A stretch of DNA of 56,413 bases from Fidelibacterota bacterium (GTDB lineage Bacteria; Pseudomonadota; Alphaproteobacteria; Rhodospirillales; Rhodospirillaceae). Below are positions 25,964-34,792 of this stretch, in pieces. Below the pieces are notes generated by a model. The model saw nothing but the letters and a program-made list of their open reading frames with translations. It made no database searches and was not told the origin of the DNA. The stretch covers positions 1-56,413 of the forward strand of contig CANJRA010000017.1 in the NCBI GenBank assembly GCA_947476625.1, given 5' to 3'. The stretch's first letter is position 1; the number at the start of each line of letters is the position of its first letter. Made by a program: the position numbers and the translations under genes.

Positions 25964-26491
25964 ATGGTCCCACGTACCCCGTCAAAAACCGCCGAGCCCG
26001 CACCGGTCGCGAAATACAATCGCTTCCGGCAAGGCCCGGTGAATATCGGCAATATCACCGGACGCCTGACGCGCCCGGCGCTGGGCAAGCGCGGCTTCGC
26101 GGGCGCCGAGATCCTGACCCATTGGCCGAATATCGTCGGGCCGGAACTGGCGGCCTTCGCCTGTCCGCTGCAAGTCAAATACCCCAAGGGCCGCAACGCC
26201 GGGGCGACCTTGCATTTGCGGGTCTCGCACGGCGCGGCAGCGGCCATGCTGCAAATGAAACTGCCCGCCGTCATGGAGCGCATTAACCGCTTTTTCGGCT
26301 ACGAAGCCATCAGCAAAATCGAGGCGGCGCAAGGCCCGCTGCCGCCCCGCCCCAAGGCTCCCGCGCCGTTGCCGCCCCTCAGCGAAACCGCGCTCGCCGC
26401 TGTGGAAAGCCGGATTTCCGGGGTCTCGCCCGGCCCGCTGCGGGATGCGCTGATGAAACTCGGTAAAACGCTGCAACAACGAGGACGGTAG
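25964..26491 (+). CDS. DUF721/DciA-like protein
   Basis: A 175-residue protein whose central part (ILTHWPNIVGPELAAFACPL, then ATLHLRVSHGAAAAMLQM) is the DUF721 domain: a W-x-x-I/V-V-G-x-x-L/I-A motif followed by strand-forming segments. DUF721 includes DciA, the ancestral loader or partner of the replicative helicase DnaB, so a replication role is possible. The tail (about residues 120-140) is proline-rich. It sits between mutY and the MipA/DsbA genes, the typical location in alphaproteobacteria. Direct evidence for helicase loading by this protein is lacking. Confidence 0.8.
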   Translation: MVPRTPSKTAEPAPVAKYNRFRQGPVNIGNITGRLTRPALGKRGFAGAEILTHWPNIVGPELAAFACPLQVKYPKGRNAGATLHLRVSHGAAAAMLQMKLPAVMERINRFFGYEAISKIEAAQGPLPPRPKAPAPLPPLSETALAAVESRISGVSPGPLRDALMKLGKTLQQRGR

Positions 26492-26551
26492 CGGCGTTGT
26501 AATGTGAGGCAATATCGCGCCAAACGACTTCCTTTGGGGTACAATCGCGTC

Positions 26552-27360
26552 ATGAAACAGACCACCACCTTCCGGCCCGCCTCCCTTTATGTGTCCGCTG
26601 CCGCCTTCATCCTGGCCGCGGCCCTTCCCGCCGCAGGCGCCCGCGCGCAGAACTTCGAGCGCGTCGCCACCGGCATCACCGACTCACTCCAAACCGCGAT
26701 CGATTTCCTGCCCGAGGATGTGACCAACGTCCGCCTGGGCTTAGGCCCCGACTACGAAGGCAGCAACAACTACAACATCGATCCGGTGCCGGTGGTGTCG
26801 CTGCGCTATAAGAATTTCCTCGAAGTCGATAACAACGAAGTCAAACTCACCGCCTTCAAGCGCCTGTTCGACTCCACCACGGGCAACCCGAACGGCAACG
26901 GCCTGCACTTTGGCGCCGCTGTGACCGCCGATGACATCCTGGCGCGCACGCAGGCGGGCGCGTGTTTACCAATCGTGTAGCTGACGAAACCGCCGAGTTC
27001 CAAGCTGGTGCCGACGCTGCCCATGCCCACCAGGTCGGGATTGTCCTCGCCGCGACCGAAGTCGAGACTGACCAAGGGGCCGATGTGTCGCGAACTTTTA
27101 TCCGCGCGCCCAAATACACTTTAGGCGGTTCCGTCAGCGGTACCTGGGTGACCGGGGCTTATATGCGCTCATACTTCGGCGTTACACCCACCCAAGCCGC
27201 CGCGACCGGTTATCCGATCTATCGGCCCGGCTCGGGCTTCAAGGATGTATGCTTAAGCTTGAACGCCAACTATCTTCTGTCTGAACAATGGTCTGTGGTA
27301 ACCGCCGTCGGCTCACCCAACCAGATGCCTGCTAGCTCGTTCCTCGTGTATTCATTCTAG
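26552..27360 (+). pseudogene. MipA/OmpV outer-membrane protein gene, split by an internal inversion
   Basis: The N-terminal third (signal peptide to ARAQ, then LGLGPDYEGSNNYNIDPVP, KLTAFKRLFD and NGLHFG) reads forward to 26914. The middle of the protein (PLVSLDFGRGEDNPDL, VGMGSVGTSLELGGFVSYT) is on the opposite strand. The C-terminal part (ADVSRTF, YMRSYFGVTPTQAAATGYP, FKDVCLSLNANY, FLVYSF) is forward again. Flipping back 26915-27078 gives GLHFG-PLVSLDFG at one junction and IGGHSG-ADVSRTF at the other, both in frame and both expected in MipA. One extra or missing base remains inside (between YTIG and TRARLRARQDV), and residues are missing before SPNQM near the end. As it stands the product stops at residue 142. 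Confidence 0.85.
26915..27078 (-). other. 164-bp inverted segment inside the MipA gene
   Basis: On the minus strand this segment encodes the MipA middle; the forward strand here is out of register and ends the protein early. The ends are GGCGCC (26912-26917) and GGGGCC (27076-27081), a few bases of shared G/C that make the exact cut ambiguous by about 3 bases. No longer inverted repeat is visible at the ends. Confidence 0.8.
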
Positions 27361-27400
27361 GTCACTTCGGTCTAAGCTTATTTATTCTTTGGGGGATTCG

Positions 27401-28012
27401 ATGAAACTTACGCGCCGCGCAGCGGCTATGGCCGCGCTGGTGGGCTTTACGTTCACCGCTGTTCCGTTCACCGGCGCCTCCGCAGCCGAACCCGTGACCT
27501 ACCGCGAGATCGTGCTGGGCAACGCGAAGGCCAAAGTCACGGTGATCGAATATGCGTCGCTCACCTGCCCGCACTGCGCGCACTTCACCGAGAACGACTT
27601 TCCGAAGCTCAAAGCCGCTTACATCGATACCGGCAAGATCAAGTTCATCTACCGCGACTTCCCGCTCGATAACCTCGCTGCCGGCGCGGCTTTGATCGTG
27701 CGCTGCGCCCCGACCGACCGCGCCATGCCGTTGGTCGAAGCGTTGTTCAAGAACCAGGATAAGTGGGCACGCGTCCCGAACCCCTTGGAAGAAGTGACCA
27801 ATTTCGCGCAGCTCGCCGCCGGTATGAGCAAAGCCGATGTCGAGGCTTGCCTTAACAACACCGCCGTCTTCGACCAGATCCGCGACGTCGCGCAAAAAGC
27901 CGTGTCGCTCTACAAAATCGGCGGCACGCCGACGTTCTTCGTCGATGAAGAGAAAATCGAAGGCATCGACTTCGAAGCGCTGCAGAGCGCAATCGATAAG
28001 CGCCACAAGTAA
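27401..28012 (+). CDS. DsbA-family periplasmic thiol oxidoreductase, copy 1
   Basis: A 203-residue secreted protein: signal peptide cleaved near ASA (residue 28), then a thioredoxin fold with active site CPHC (Cys56, Cys59) in VIEYASLTCPHCAHF, an inserted helical domain, and the cis-proline loop GGTPTFFVDEEK. It should form or shuffle disulfides in periplasmic proteins. The conserved location beside smc is typical for alphaproteobacteria. GGGGGA precedes ATG 27401. The gene 250 bases downstream is a close paralogue of the same length. Confidence 0.92.
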   Translation: MKLTRRAAAMAALVGFTFTAVPFTGASAAEPVTYREIVLGNAKAKVTVIEYASLTCPHCAHFTENDFPKLKAAYIDTGKIKFIYRDFPLDNLAAGAALIVRCAPTDRAMPLVEALFKNQDKWARVPNPLEEVTNFAQLAAGMSKADVEACLNNTAVFDQIRDVAQKAVSLYKIGGTPTFFVDEEKIEGIDFEALQSAIDKRHK

Positions 28013-28031
28013 GCCGGCCCCATAAGCGGCG

Positions 28032-28076
28032 CGGCGCCCTCCGAGAATAATCTCCGAGGGCGACGCCGCGATTTTC
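28032..28076 (+). terminator. Probable terminator between the two dsbA-like genes
   Basis: A long, slightly imperfect stem: GCGGCG-CCCTCCGAGA pairs with TCTCCGAGGGCGACGCCGC across an ATAA loop, followed by ATTTTCC. The T-run is short. Confidence 0.55.
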
Positions 28077-28262
28077 CCGCCTTTCCGCCACCCTCCCCCG
28101 AGTCTCTAAAAACCGCGCCAGAAAACTATCCACAGGCTGCCGCCGACAGCGAAAAGCGCTGATATTTCAGGGCTTAGCGAGGTGCGTCTAAAATTCTCCA
28201 CAAATGGTATGGATGTTGGTATGCAACCCCATCATCTAGTTGAATCGTCCAGGGAGGACTTC

Positions 28263-28874
28263 GTGAACACCATCAGACGCAGAACGGCTACGGCGCTGGC
28301 GGGATTGGCTTTCGCGGGCTTGGTTCTGGGCGCTGCGGCGCCGGCCTTCGCCGCCGATCCGGTCTACCGCGAATTCGTTCAGGGCGACCCGAAAGCCAAG
28401 GTGACCGTGATCGAATACGCCTCGCTCACCTGCCCGCACTGCGCGCACTTTGCCGAGAACGATTTTCCGAAGCTGAAGGCGGAATACATCGACACCGGCA
28501 AGATCAAGTTCATCTTCCGTGACTTCCCGCTCGACGGCATTGCCACCGCCGGCGCGCTGCTCGCACGTTGCGCGCCCGCCGACCGCGGCAAGATCCTGAT
28601 CGAAGTCATGTTCAAGAATCAGACCGAATGGCTGCGTTCGGATCGCCCGCCGATTGAACGTCTGCGCGATTATTCGAAGCTCGCCGGCATGACCGACAAA
28701 GACGTCGACGCCTGCCTCAAGAACCAAAAAATCCTGGCCACGATCACCGAGGTCAAGGACACGGCGGTGACGCTGTACAAGGTTGAATCCACACCGACGT
28801 TCTTCGTCGGCGAGACCAAGATTCCCGGCGCCGACTACGAAGCGGTGAAGAAAGCTATCGATAAGCAGCTGTAA
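28263..28874 (+). CDS. DsbA-family periplasmic thiol oxidoreductase, copy 2
   Basis: Also 203 residues, with the same plan as copy 1: signal peptide ending AFA, active site CPHC (Cys57, Cys60), cis-proline loop ESTPTFFVGETK. The block from KAKVTVIEYASLTCPHC through FPKLK is nearly identical to copy 1, while the helical insert differs more. This indicates a tandem duplication followed by divergence. GTG 28263 is chosen because GGAGG lies 5-6 bases upstream and the signal peptide begins there. It lies 77 bases upstream of smc. The two copies may differ in client proteins or redox partner. Confidence 0.92.
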   Translation: MNTIRRRTATALAGLAFAGLVLGAAAPAFAADPVYREFVQGDPKAKVTVIEYASLTCPHCAHFAENDFPKLKAEYIDTGKIKFIFRDFPLDGIATAGALLARCAPADRGKILIEVMFKNQTEWLRSDRPPIERLRDYSKLAGMTDKDVDACLKNQKILATITEVKDTAVTLYKVESTPTFFVGETKIPGADYEAVKKAIDKQL

Positions 28875-28951
28875 GGCCGGCTGCGCTGCATCATGCCTGA
28901 GGGGTCCGCGCGGACATCAACGCCCGCGCGGCGGGAAACGGAGAAGTTCTT

Positions 28952-31900
28952 TTGGTTGCCTTTTCAAAGCTGCGTCTCTCGGGGTTCAAATCCTTTGTCG
29001 ATGCCACGGAACTGCTGATCGAGCCGGGTTTAACCGGCATCGTCGGCCCCAACGGCTGCGGCAAATCCAACCTCGTCGAAGCACTGCGCTGGGCCATGGG
29101 CGAAACCTCGGCCAAGCAATTGCGCGGCGGCGACATGGACGAAGTGATCTTCGGCGGCACCCGCGATAGGCCCGCCCGCAACATCGCCGAAGTCTCGATC
29201 TTCCTCGACAACTCCACGCGCAAGGCCACCTCGCAGTTCAACGAAACCGACGACCTCGAAATCACGCGCCGCATCGAGCGCGACAAGGGTTCGCAGTACA
29301 AGGTCAACGGCCGCGACGTGCGCGCCAAAGACGTGCAACTGCTGTTCGCCGACGTCGCGACCGGCGCGCGCTCTACCGCCATCGTCAGCCAGGGCCGCAT
29401 CGGCGCGATCATCAACTCAAAGCCCGCCCAGCGCCGCAACCTGTTGGAAGAAGCGGCTGGTATCACCGGCCTGCACACGCGCCGCCACGAAGCCGAGCTG
29501 CGTCTGCAAGCCGCCGAGACCAACCTCAACCGCTTGAACGACGTCATCCTGGCGCTCGAAGGCCAGCTCGAAGGCTTGAAGAAGCAAGCGCGCCAAGCTG
29601 TACGGTACCGTACAATTTCTGAGAGCATCCGCGCCGCCGATGCCCTGGTGCTGCTGATCAAGCGCCTTGAGTCCCTGGCGCAATTGGAAGCCGCCAAAGC
29701 TGCGTTCGCTGAATCCGAAACCGATGTCGCGACGCGTACCGGCGAAGCCGCACATGCCTCGACGGTCCAAGTCGATGCCGCCTCGGCCATGCCTGCTCTG
29801 CGCCGCACCGAAGCCGAGGAAGCCGCGCGCTTGCAGCACCTCGTCATCGCGCGCGACAAACTCGACGAAGAACTGGAACGCATCGCCCGTGCGCGCGAAG
29901 CGGTTGAGATGCGCCTCAACCAGATCCGCGACGACGTCAGCCGCGAAACCGGCCGCTTGCAGGATGCCGACACCGCGCTGACCCGCGTCACCACCGAGCA
30001 GGACGAACTGAACGCGGCCGCCGCCGCCGAAGTATCCGAGCGCGAAGCCACCCGCGAAGCGCTTATGAATGCCGCCAAGGCCGTCGAAGTGGTCGAAGAA
30101 GAACTCGCCATCCTCGGCAAGGAACTCTCGCGCACCGACAGTGCGCGCGCCGCCGCCCGTCAGCAGCTGAACGAAGCCGACATGCGCAAGCAGCGCGCCG
30201 AGCGCCGCCTCGCGGAAATTCTCAGCCAGCTGGAAACCGTGCGCTCCAACGCACTGCCCGCCGAAGTGCTGGAAGCCGAAGAAGCCAAAGCCGAAGAAGC
30301 CGAAGCCGCTTTAGCCGCCGCACGCGCCGATTGGGAAACCGCCGAAGCCGCGCGCCTCACGGCGCAGACCGCCTACGAAGCCACCCGCGACGTCGCCCAA
30401 ACCAAAGCCGCCGAACACACCAAGCTGCAGGCCGAAGCCCAGGCGCTCGAAGAACTGCTCGCCGAACCGAAAGCTGCCGGTGCCTGGAGCCCGATCATCG
30501 ATTCCGTCAGCGTCGACCCCGGCTTTGAAGCCGCATTGGGCGCAGCGGTGGGTGACGATCTCTCCGCCGCCGGTGACGACACCTCGCCCATGCGCTGGCA
30601 GATGCTGCCCGCCTTCCTCGAAACCGGCGCGCTGCCCGATGGTGCGCGTCCCTTGTCCGATGTCGTGCGCGCGCCCGATCGTCTGACGCGCCGCCTGTCG
30701 CAAGTCGGCATCGTCGCCGACGCCGAGACCGCGCAGTCGCTCCTCAGCCAGTTGAAACCCGGCCAGCGTCTGGTCACGGTCACCGGCGATCTGTGGCGCT
30801 GGGATGGTTTTGTCTCCGCCGCCGGTTCCGCCAACGCCGCCGCCACGCGCTTGAAGCAGCGCAACCGTTTGAAAGAACTGCGCGCGCTGCTCGACACTTC
30901 CAGCGCCGTGCTCACCGAAGCCGAAGACGCCGTCGCCGCCGCCAAGGCCGCCATCGGTGATGCGCAGGCCCGCGAGCAAGCCACCCGCGCCGCCGTGCGC
31001 GAGCAAGAGAGCAACACCGCCCGCGCCCGCGACGCCCTCGGCGTCATGCGCCAGCGCTCCGCCACCTCGCAAAGCCGCATCGCCGGCCTCGAAGACACAC
31101 GCGGCCAGCTGCAAACCGAAGTCGACGAATCCCACGCGCAAATCGAAGAAGCCACCGCGCGCCTGGAAGACCTCGGCGACGGCGCCGACTTGCGCGCTGA
31201 AGTCGAAAGCAAACAAGGCGGCATCGGCACCTTGCGTCAGGATTTGATGGAAGCCCGCGCGGTCTATGACAGCCTCGCCCGCCAAGCCGAAGAACGCAGC
31301 CGCCGTCTCACAGCGCTGGCCAACGAAGCCACCTCCTGGCAGAACCGCAAAGACGAAGCCGTCCGCCAGATCGAAGAGCTCGAGCTGCGCCAACGCCGCG
31401 CCAATGAAGAACTCGAAGGCCTCGCCGCACGCCCGCAGGAAATCGCCGCGCTGCGCATCGCGCTCATGGATCAGCTCGAAATCGCCGAAGCCTCGCGCCG
31501 CGAAGCCGCCGATGCGCTGGCCGAGGGCGAGAACCTCCTCGCCGCCGCCGACAAAGCCTTGCGCGAAGCCGAACACGCGCTCTCCGAAGCCCGCGAACAA
31601 CGCGTGCGCCGCGAAGCCGCCGTCTCCCAAAACGAGCAGGCCCTCGCCGTCATCGACGGCAACATCCGCGAGCGCATCTCCTGCGAGCCGGAAGAGATCC
31701 GTAATCACACCAAGTTTGAAGGCGACGATAACACCGACGAACTGCCGCCCTTAGAGAAAGCCGAAAAGAGCCTGCAGCGCCTCGTCAGCGAGCGCGACAA
31801 CCTCGGCGCCATCAACCTGCGCGCCGAGCAGGAAAGCGAAGAGATGGCCGCGCAGATCCTGGGCCTGACCACCGAGCGCGACGATCTCGTCAACGCCATC

Positions 31901-32428
31901 GCGCGCCTGCGCGCCGGCATCAACCTTCTCAACAAGGAAGGCCGCGAGCGCCTGTTGAAGTCGTTCAAAGAAGTCGACGGCCACTTCCGCAACCTGTTCA
32001 CCAAACTCTTCGGCGGCGGCCGCGCGCACCTTGAACTCACCGAAGCCGAAGACCCGCTCGACGCCGGGCTTGAGATCATGGCGAGCCCGCCCGGCAAGCG
32101 CATCGGCAACATGGCGCTGATGTCCGGCGGCGAGCAGGCCCTGACCGCGCTCTCGCTGCTGTTCGCCGTGTTCATGGTCAACCCAGCCCCGATCTGCGTG
32201 CTGGACGAAGTGGACGCACCGCTCGACGACGCCAACGTCGACCGCTTCTGCGGCCTGGTGGCGGAGATCATCAAAGTCACCGGCACCCGCGTGCTGTGCG
32301 TCACCCACCACCGCATGACCATGGCCCGCATGGACAGATTGTTCGGCGTGACGATGGCGGAACGTGGCGTGAGCCGGTTGGTGAGCGTGGACTTGAAAGT
32401 GGCTGAGCAGATGAGGGATGTGGCTTGA
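28952..32428 (+). CDS. smc: Chromosome partition protein SMC
   Basis: A 1158-residue SMC ATPase that organises and segregates the chromosome. The N-terminal head has Walker A GPNGCGKS (32-39). Long coiled coils rich in Ala, Glu and Arg flank a hinge at about residues 505-630. The C-terminal head has the signature LMSGGEQAL (about 1056) and Walker B VCVLDEVDAPLDDANVD-like residues, then a D-loop. The start is TTG 28952, with GGAGAAG 7-13 bases upstream and the usual start (VAFSKLRLSGFKSFVD). Length is normal. No scpA/scpB genes are in the window. Confidence 0.97.
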   Translation: MVAFSKLRLSGFKSFVDATELLIEPGLTGIVGPNGCGKSNLVEALRWAMGETSAKQLRGGDMDEVIFGGTRDRPARNIAEVSIFLDNSTRKATSQFNETDDLEITRRIERDKGSQYKVNGRDVRAKDVQLLFADVATGARSTAIVSQGRIGAIINSKPAQRRNLLEEAAGITGLHTRRHEAELRLQAAETNLNRLNDVILALEGQLEGLKKQARQAVRYRTISESIRAADALVLLIKRLESLAQLEAAKAAFAESETDVATRTGEAAHASTVQVDAASAMPALRRTEAEEAARLQHLVIARDKLDEELERIARAREAVEMRLNQIRDDVSRETGRLQDADTALTRVTTEQDELNAAAAAEVSEREATREALMNAAKAVEVVEEELAILGKELSRTDSARAAARQQLNEADMRKQRAERRLAEILSQLETVRSNALPAEVLEAEEAKAEEAEAALAAARADWETAEAARLTAQTAYEATRDVAQTKAAEHTKLQAEAQALEELLAEPKAAGAWSPIIDSVSVDPGFEAALGAAVGDDLSAAGDDTSPMRWQMLPAFLETGALPDGARPLSDVVRAPDRLTRRLSQVGIVADAETAQSLLSQLKPGQRLVTVTGDLWRWDGFVSAAGSANAAATRLKQRNRLKELRALLDTSSAVLTEAEDAVAAAKAAIGDAQAREQATRAAVREQESNTARARDALGVMRQRSATSQSRIAGLEDTRGQLQTEVDESHAQIEEATARLEDLGDGADLRAEVESKQGGIGTLRQDLMEARAVYDSLARQAEERSRRLTALANEATSWQNRKDEAVRQIEELELRQRRANEELEGLAARPQEIAALRIALMDQLEIAEASRREAADALAEGENLLAAADKALREAEHALSEAREQRVRREAAVSQNEQALAVIDGNIRERISCEPEEIRNHTKFEGDDNTDELPPLEKAEKSLQRLVSERDNLGAINLRAEQESEEMAAQILGLTTERDDLVNAIARLRAGINLLNKEGRERLLKSFKEVDGHFRNLFTKLFGGGRAHLELTEAEDPLDAGLEIMASPPGKRIGNMALMSGGEQALTALSLLFAVFMVNPAPICVLDEVDAPLDDANVDRFCGLVAEIIKVTGTRVLCVTHHRMTMARMDRLFGVTMAERGVSRLVSVDLKVAEQMRDVA

Positions 32429-32447
32429 GGGACGAGCAGTAAAACTC

Positions 32448-32549
32448 ATGAAGGTAACAGAAAAGATTCAACTAATTGACAGAATCTCTTCTGACCTGCA
32501 GCAGCGATATACCTTTTCCGACATTAAACTATTTCCTGTCTGGCTCTAA
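32448..32549 (+). CDS. 33-codon AT-rich open frame, possible truncated gene start
   Basis: ATG 32448 to TAA 32549 encodes a hydrophilic peptide beginning MKVTEKIQLIDRISSDLQQR. The stretch is visibly more AT-rich than smc before it and the atp genes after it. The opening reminds me of the N-terminus of a widespread hypothetical family (helical start, then a tyrosine/phenylalanine-rich turn), cut off after about 30 residues. It could be the stub of a transferred gene, or chance. There is no clear ribosome-binding site. Confidence 0.3.
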   Translation: MKVTEKIQLIDRISSDLQQRYTFSDIKLFPVWL

Positions 32550-32664
32550 CGAAGCCCAAAGCGCAGGGTTCCGCGCGCCGGGGCGATTTTGCCGCCGTTC
32601 CACGGCGCTAATCTCAGTACTTTATCGATATATTTCAGTGTTTTACTAAGCAAGCCATTGATCC

Positions 32665-32693
32665 TTGACACCCCCCGTGCCCGTCCCTATGGT
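32665..32693 (+). promoter_or_regulatory. Sigma-70-type promoter of the atp (F0) operon
   Basis: TTGACA (32665-32670), a 17-base spacer and TATGGT (32688-32693), about 80 bases upstream of the atpI start. It has a consensus -35 and ideal spacing. Confidence 0.65.
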
Positions 32694-32774
32694 GCGCGCG
32701 TTTTCGCGCCGCAAACGGTGGTTTTCCGGGGATTTCCACCGGAAAACGGGGCAAAAACGGGGGCCGGAGCCGAC

Positions 32775-33167
32775 ATGACCGACCACGAACAGCGCCCTAA
32801 CCTCGCGGATGTGGGCGCACGCATAAAAGCCATGCAAGATGCCGTGGCTGATAAAAAAGAGACGGAACGGGAAACAGGGGAATCTGCGCAAGGCCTTGGG
32901 GTCGGCTTCAGAATCGGAATCGAGTTGTTGGCCGGCGTGCTTGTCGGTGCGGGGCTCGGCTGGTTCATCGACAGCAAACTCGAAACCAAGCCTATTTTCA
33001 TGCTGGCCTTCATCGCGCTGGGTTTTGCCGCGAGTGTGCTGAGCGTGATCCGCGTCCTCAAAAACCTGGACCAGGCGGTCGGATTGGGCCGCGCGGTACG
33101 TGAAAAGACCGAGCGCGATAAGAAGTGCGACCCGAAGCCCGGCGCTTTTGACGATGACGATGAATAG
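32775..33167 (+). CDS. atpI: ATP synthase protein I
   Basis: A 130-residue membrane protein of the AtpI family, thought to assist c-ring assembly or Mg2+ supply for ATP synthase. A charged N-terminal stretch (about residues 1-40) precedes two hydrophobic helices (IGIELLAGVLVGAGLGWFID and FMLAFIALGFAASVLSVI) joined by a short loop, then an acidic tail. The open frame extends upstream across the promoter, so ATG 32775 is chosen. It is the first gene of atpI-B-E-X-F. Confidence 0.9.
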   Translation: MTDHEQRPNLADVGARIKAMQDAVADKKETERETGESAQGLGVGFRIGIELLAGVLVGAGLGWFIDSKLETKPIFMLAFIALGFAASVLSVIRVLKNLDQAVGLGRAVREKTERDKKCDPKPGAFDDDDE

Positions 33168-33207
33168 AGTTTTTGAGCTAACGGTTCTTTAGAAGGCGAT
33201 ACAATCG

Positions 33208-33954
33208 ATGGCGACGGAGCACGCGGGCGGTCACAGCCCCATGGCGCAGTTCGAGATTCACCCGCTGATCAACATCAAGATCGGCGACGTCGACATCTCC
33301 TACACCAATTCCGCCCTCTTCATGACCTTCGCGGTCGCTCTCACAGCGCTGTTGTTCTGGGGCGCTACGCGTCACCGCACCATGGTGCCGGGCCGCCTGC
33401 AGTCGACCGCCGAAATCTTGTACGAATTCGTCGCCGGCATGGTGAAGGAAAATACCGGCACCGCCGGCATGAAGTACTTCCCGTTCGTGTTCTCGATTTT
33501 CCTGTTCATCCTGTTCGGTAACTTTCTGGGCCTCATGCCCTACGCCTTCACCTTCACCTCGCACATCATCGTGACGGCGGCCTTGGCGGTGTTCATCTTC
33601 CTCGGCGTCACCATCATCGGTTTCGCCCGCCACGGTCTGCACTTCTTCTCGCTGTTCGTGCCGCCGGGCGCGCCGCTCGGCATTGCCATCGTTCTGGCGC
33701 CGCTGGAGCTGTTCTCCTACCTCATCCGTCCGGTCTCCATGAGCCTTCGTCTGTTCGCCAACATGCTGGCCGGACACGTGCTGCTCAAGGTGCTCGCGGG
33801 CTTCATCATTTCGCTGGGCGTGATCTTCGGCATCGTGCCGTTCGCCGCGGTGTTCGCCGTGACCTTGCTCGAGATCATGGTGGCCGCCATTCAGGCCTAC
33901 GTCTTTGCCCTCTTGACCTGCATCTACCTCAACGACGCCATTCACCTGCACTAG
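33208..33954 (+). CDS. atpB: ATP synthase F0 subunit a
   Basis: A 248-residue membrane protein forming the proton half-channels beside the c-ring. SMSLRLFANMLAGHVLLKVL contains the essential arginine, and the late IMVAAIQAYVFALLTCIYL is the conserved last helix. HPLINIKIGDVDISYTNSALFM is the typical alphaproteobacterial start. It is 40 bases after atpI and 71 bases before atpE. Confidence 0.97.
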   Translation: MATEHAGGHSPMAQFEIHPLINIKIGDVDISYTNSALFMTFAVALTALLFWGATRHRTMVPGRLQSTAEILYEFVAGMVKENTGTAGMKYFPFVFSIFLFILFGNFLGLMPYAFTFTSHIIVTAALAVFIFLGVTIIGFARHGLHFFSLFVPPGAPLGIAIVLAPLELFSYLIRPVSMSLRLFANMLAGHVLLKVLAGFIISLGVIFGIVPFAAVFAVTLLEIMVAAIQAYVFALLTCIYLNDAIHLH

Positions 33955-34025
33955 TACGCAGCGCCAAGAAAACTAAACAACCCATAACTCGAACCAACTC
34001 AACCTCACGAAAAAGGATAAGGACT

Positions 34026-34250
34026 ATGGAAACAGAAGCAGCAAAAATGATCGGTGCCGGTCTGGCCGCTATCGGCGTGCTCGGTGGTGGTATCGGCGTG
34101 GGTCAAGTTTGGGCCCAGTACATGAACGCGGTTGCGCGTAACCCGTCCATGGAAGGCAAGCTGCGTACCCCGGCGTTCCTGGGCTTCGCCCTCTCTGAAG
34201 CGACGTCGCTGTTCGCGCTCGTTATCGCGCTCATCATCCTGTTCGGCTAA
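34026..34250 (+). CDS. atpE: ATP synthase F0 subunit c
   Basis: A 74-residue double-helix hairpin that builds the rotating c-ring. The glycine-rich first helix (GAGLAAIGVLGGGIGVG) and the polar loop RNPS are visible, and the ion-binding Glu58 lies in FALSEATSLFALVIA. There is no extra Na+-binding polar set, so proton coupling is expected. AAAAGGATAAGGA gives a strong ribosome-binding site, fitting the high copy number of this subunit. Confidence 0.97.
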   Translation: METEAAKMIGAGLAAIGVLGGGIGVGQVWAQYMNAVARNPSMEGKLRTPAFLGFALSEATSLFALVIALIILFG

Positions 34251-34300
34251 ACCGAACAGACACTTTGCTCCGCCCGCTTATCAGATAAGGCGATCCAGTT

Positions 34301-34792
34301 ATGCCGCAGTTCGACCCATCAAGCTTTGCCTCCCAGGTGTTCTGGCTGGCGGTGATGTTCGTGGCGCTCTACTGGATCGTCTCGAAGATCGCGATCCCGC
34401 GTATCGGTGAAGTCTTGGAACAACGCGCCCGCGTCATCCAAGACGACCTCGACCGCGCGACGCAGTTGAAGGCGGAGACCGATGCCGCCATCGCCGCTTA
34501 CGAAAAGGCGATGGCCGATGCCCGCGGCCAGGCTTACGAGCACATGAAGGTCATGCAGGCGGACATGAAAGCGGTTGCCGATAAAAAGACCGCCGAAGTG
34601 ACCGAACAGATGACCAAGCAAATCTCCGAAGCCGAAGCCCGTATCACCGCCGCCAAGCAGGCGGCGCTGGACAGCATCAAAGGTGTGGCGGCCGATACCG
34701 CCCGCAACGTCGTTTCCAAGCTGGCCGGGCTTTCGCCCGACGCTGGTTCGGTTGACGCCGCCGTCTCGACGGCTCTGAAGGAAGCGCGCTAA
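34301..34792 (+). CDS. atpX: ATP synthase F0 subunit b'
   Basis: A 163-residue peripheral-stalk subunit: one N-terminal membrane helix (FASQVFWLAVMFVALYWIV) followed by a long charged helix. FDPSSFASQVFWL is typical of b', the divergent second b subunit of alphaproteobacteria and photosynthetic bacteria. Its stop overlaps the start of atpF by one base (TAATG), so the two stalk subunits are made in a coupled way. Confidence 0.93.
   Translation: MPQFDPSSFASQVFWLAVMFVALYWIVSKIAIPRIGEVLEQRARVIQDDLDRATQLKAETDAAIAAYEKAMADARGQAYEHMKVMQADMKAVADKKTAEVTEQMTKQISEAEARITAAKQAALDSIKGVAADTARNVVSKLAGLSPDAGSVDAAVSTALKEAR

Noticed and set aside
28891-30135. 414-residue minus-strand frame over the start of smc
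   Set aside because: Serine/arginine-rich low-complexity antisense of smc; no ribosome-binding site or family pattern.
30311-31708. 465-residue open frame on the minus strand inside smc
   Set aside because: It is the antisense of the coiled-coil and hinge region. Its glycine/phenylalanine-rich repeats mirror Ala/Glu/Arg codons of smc, and it has no domain.
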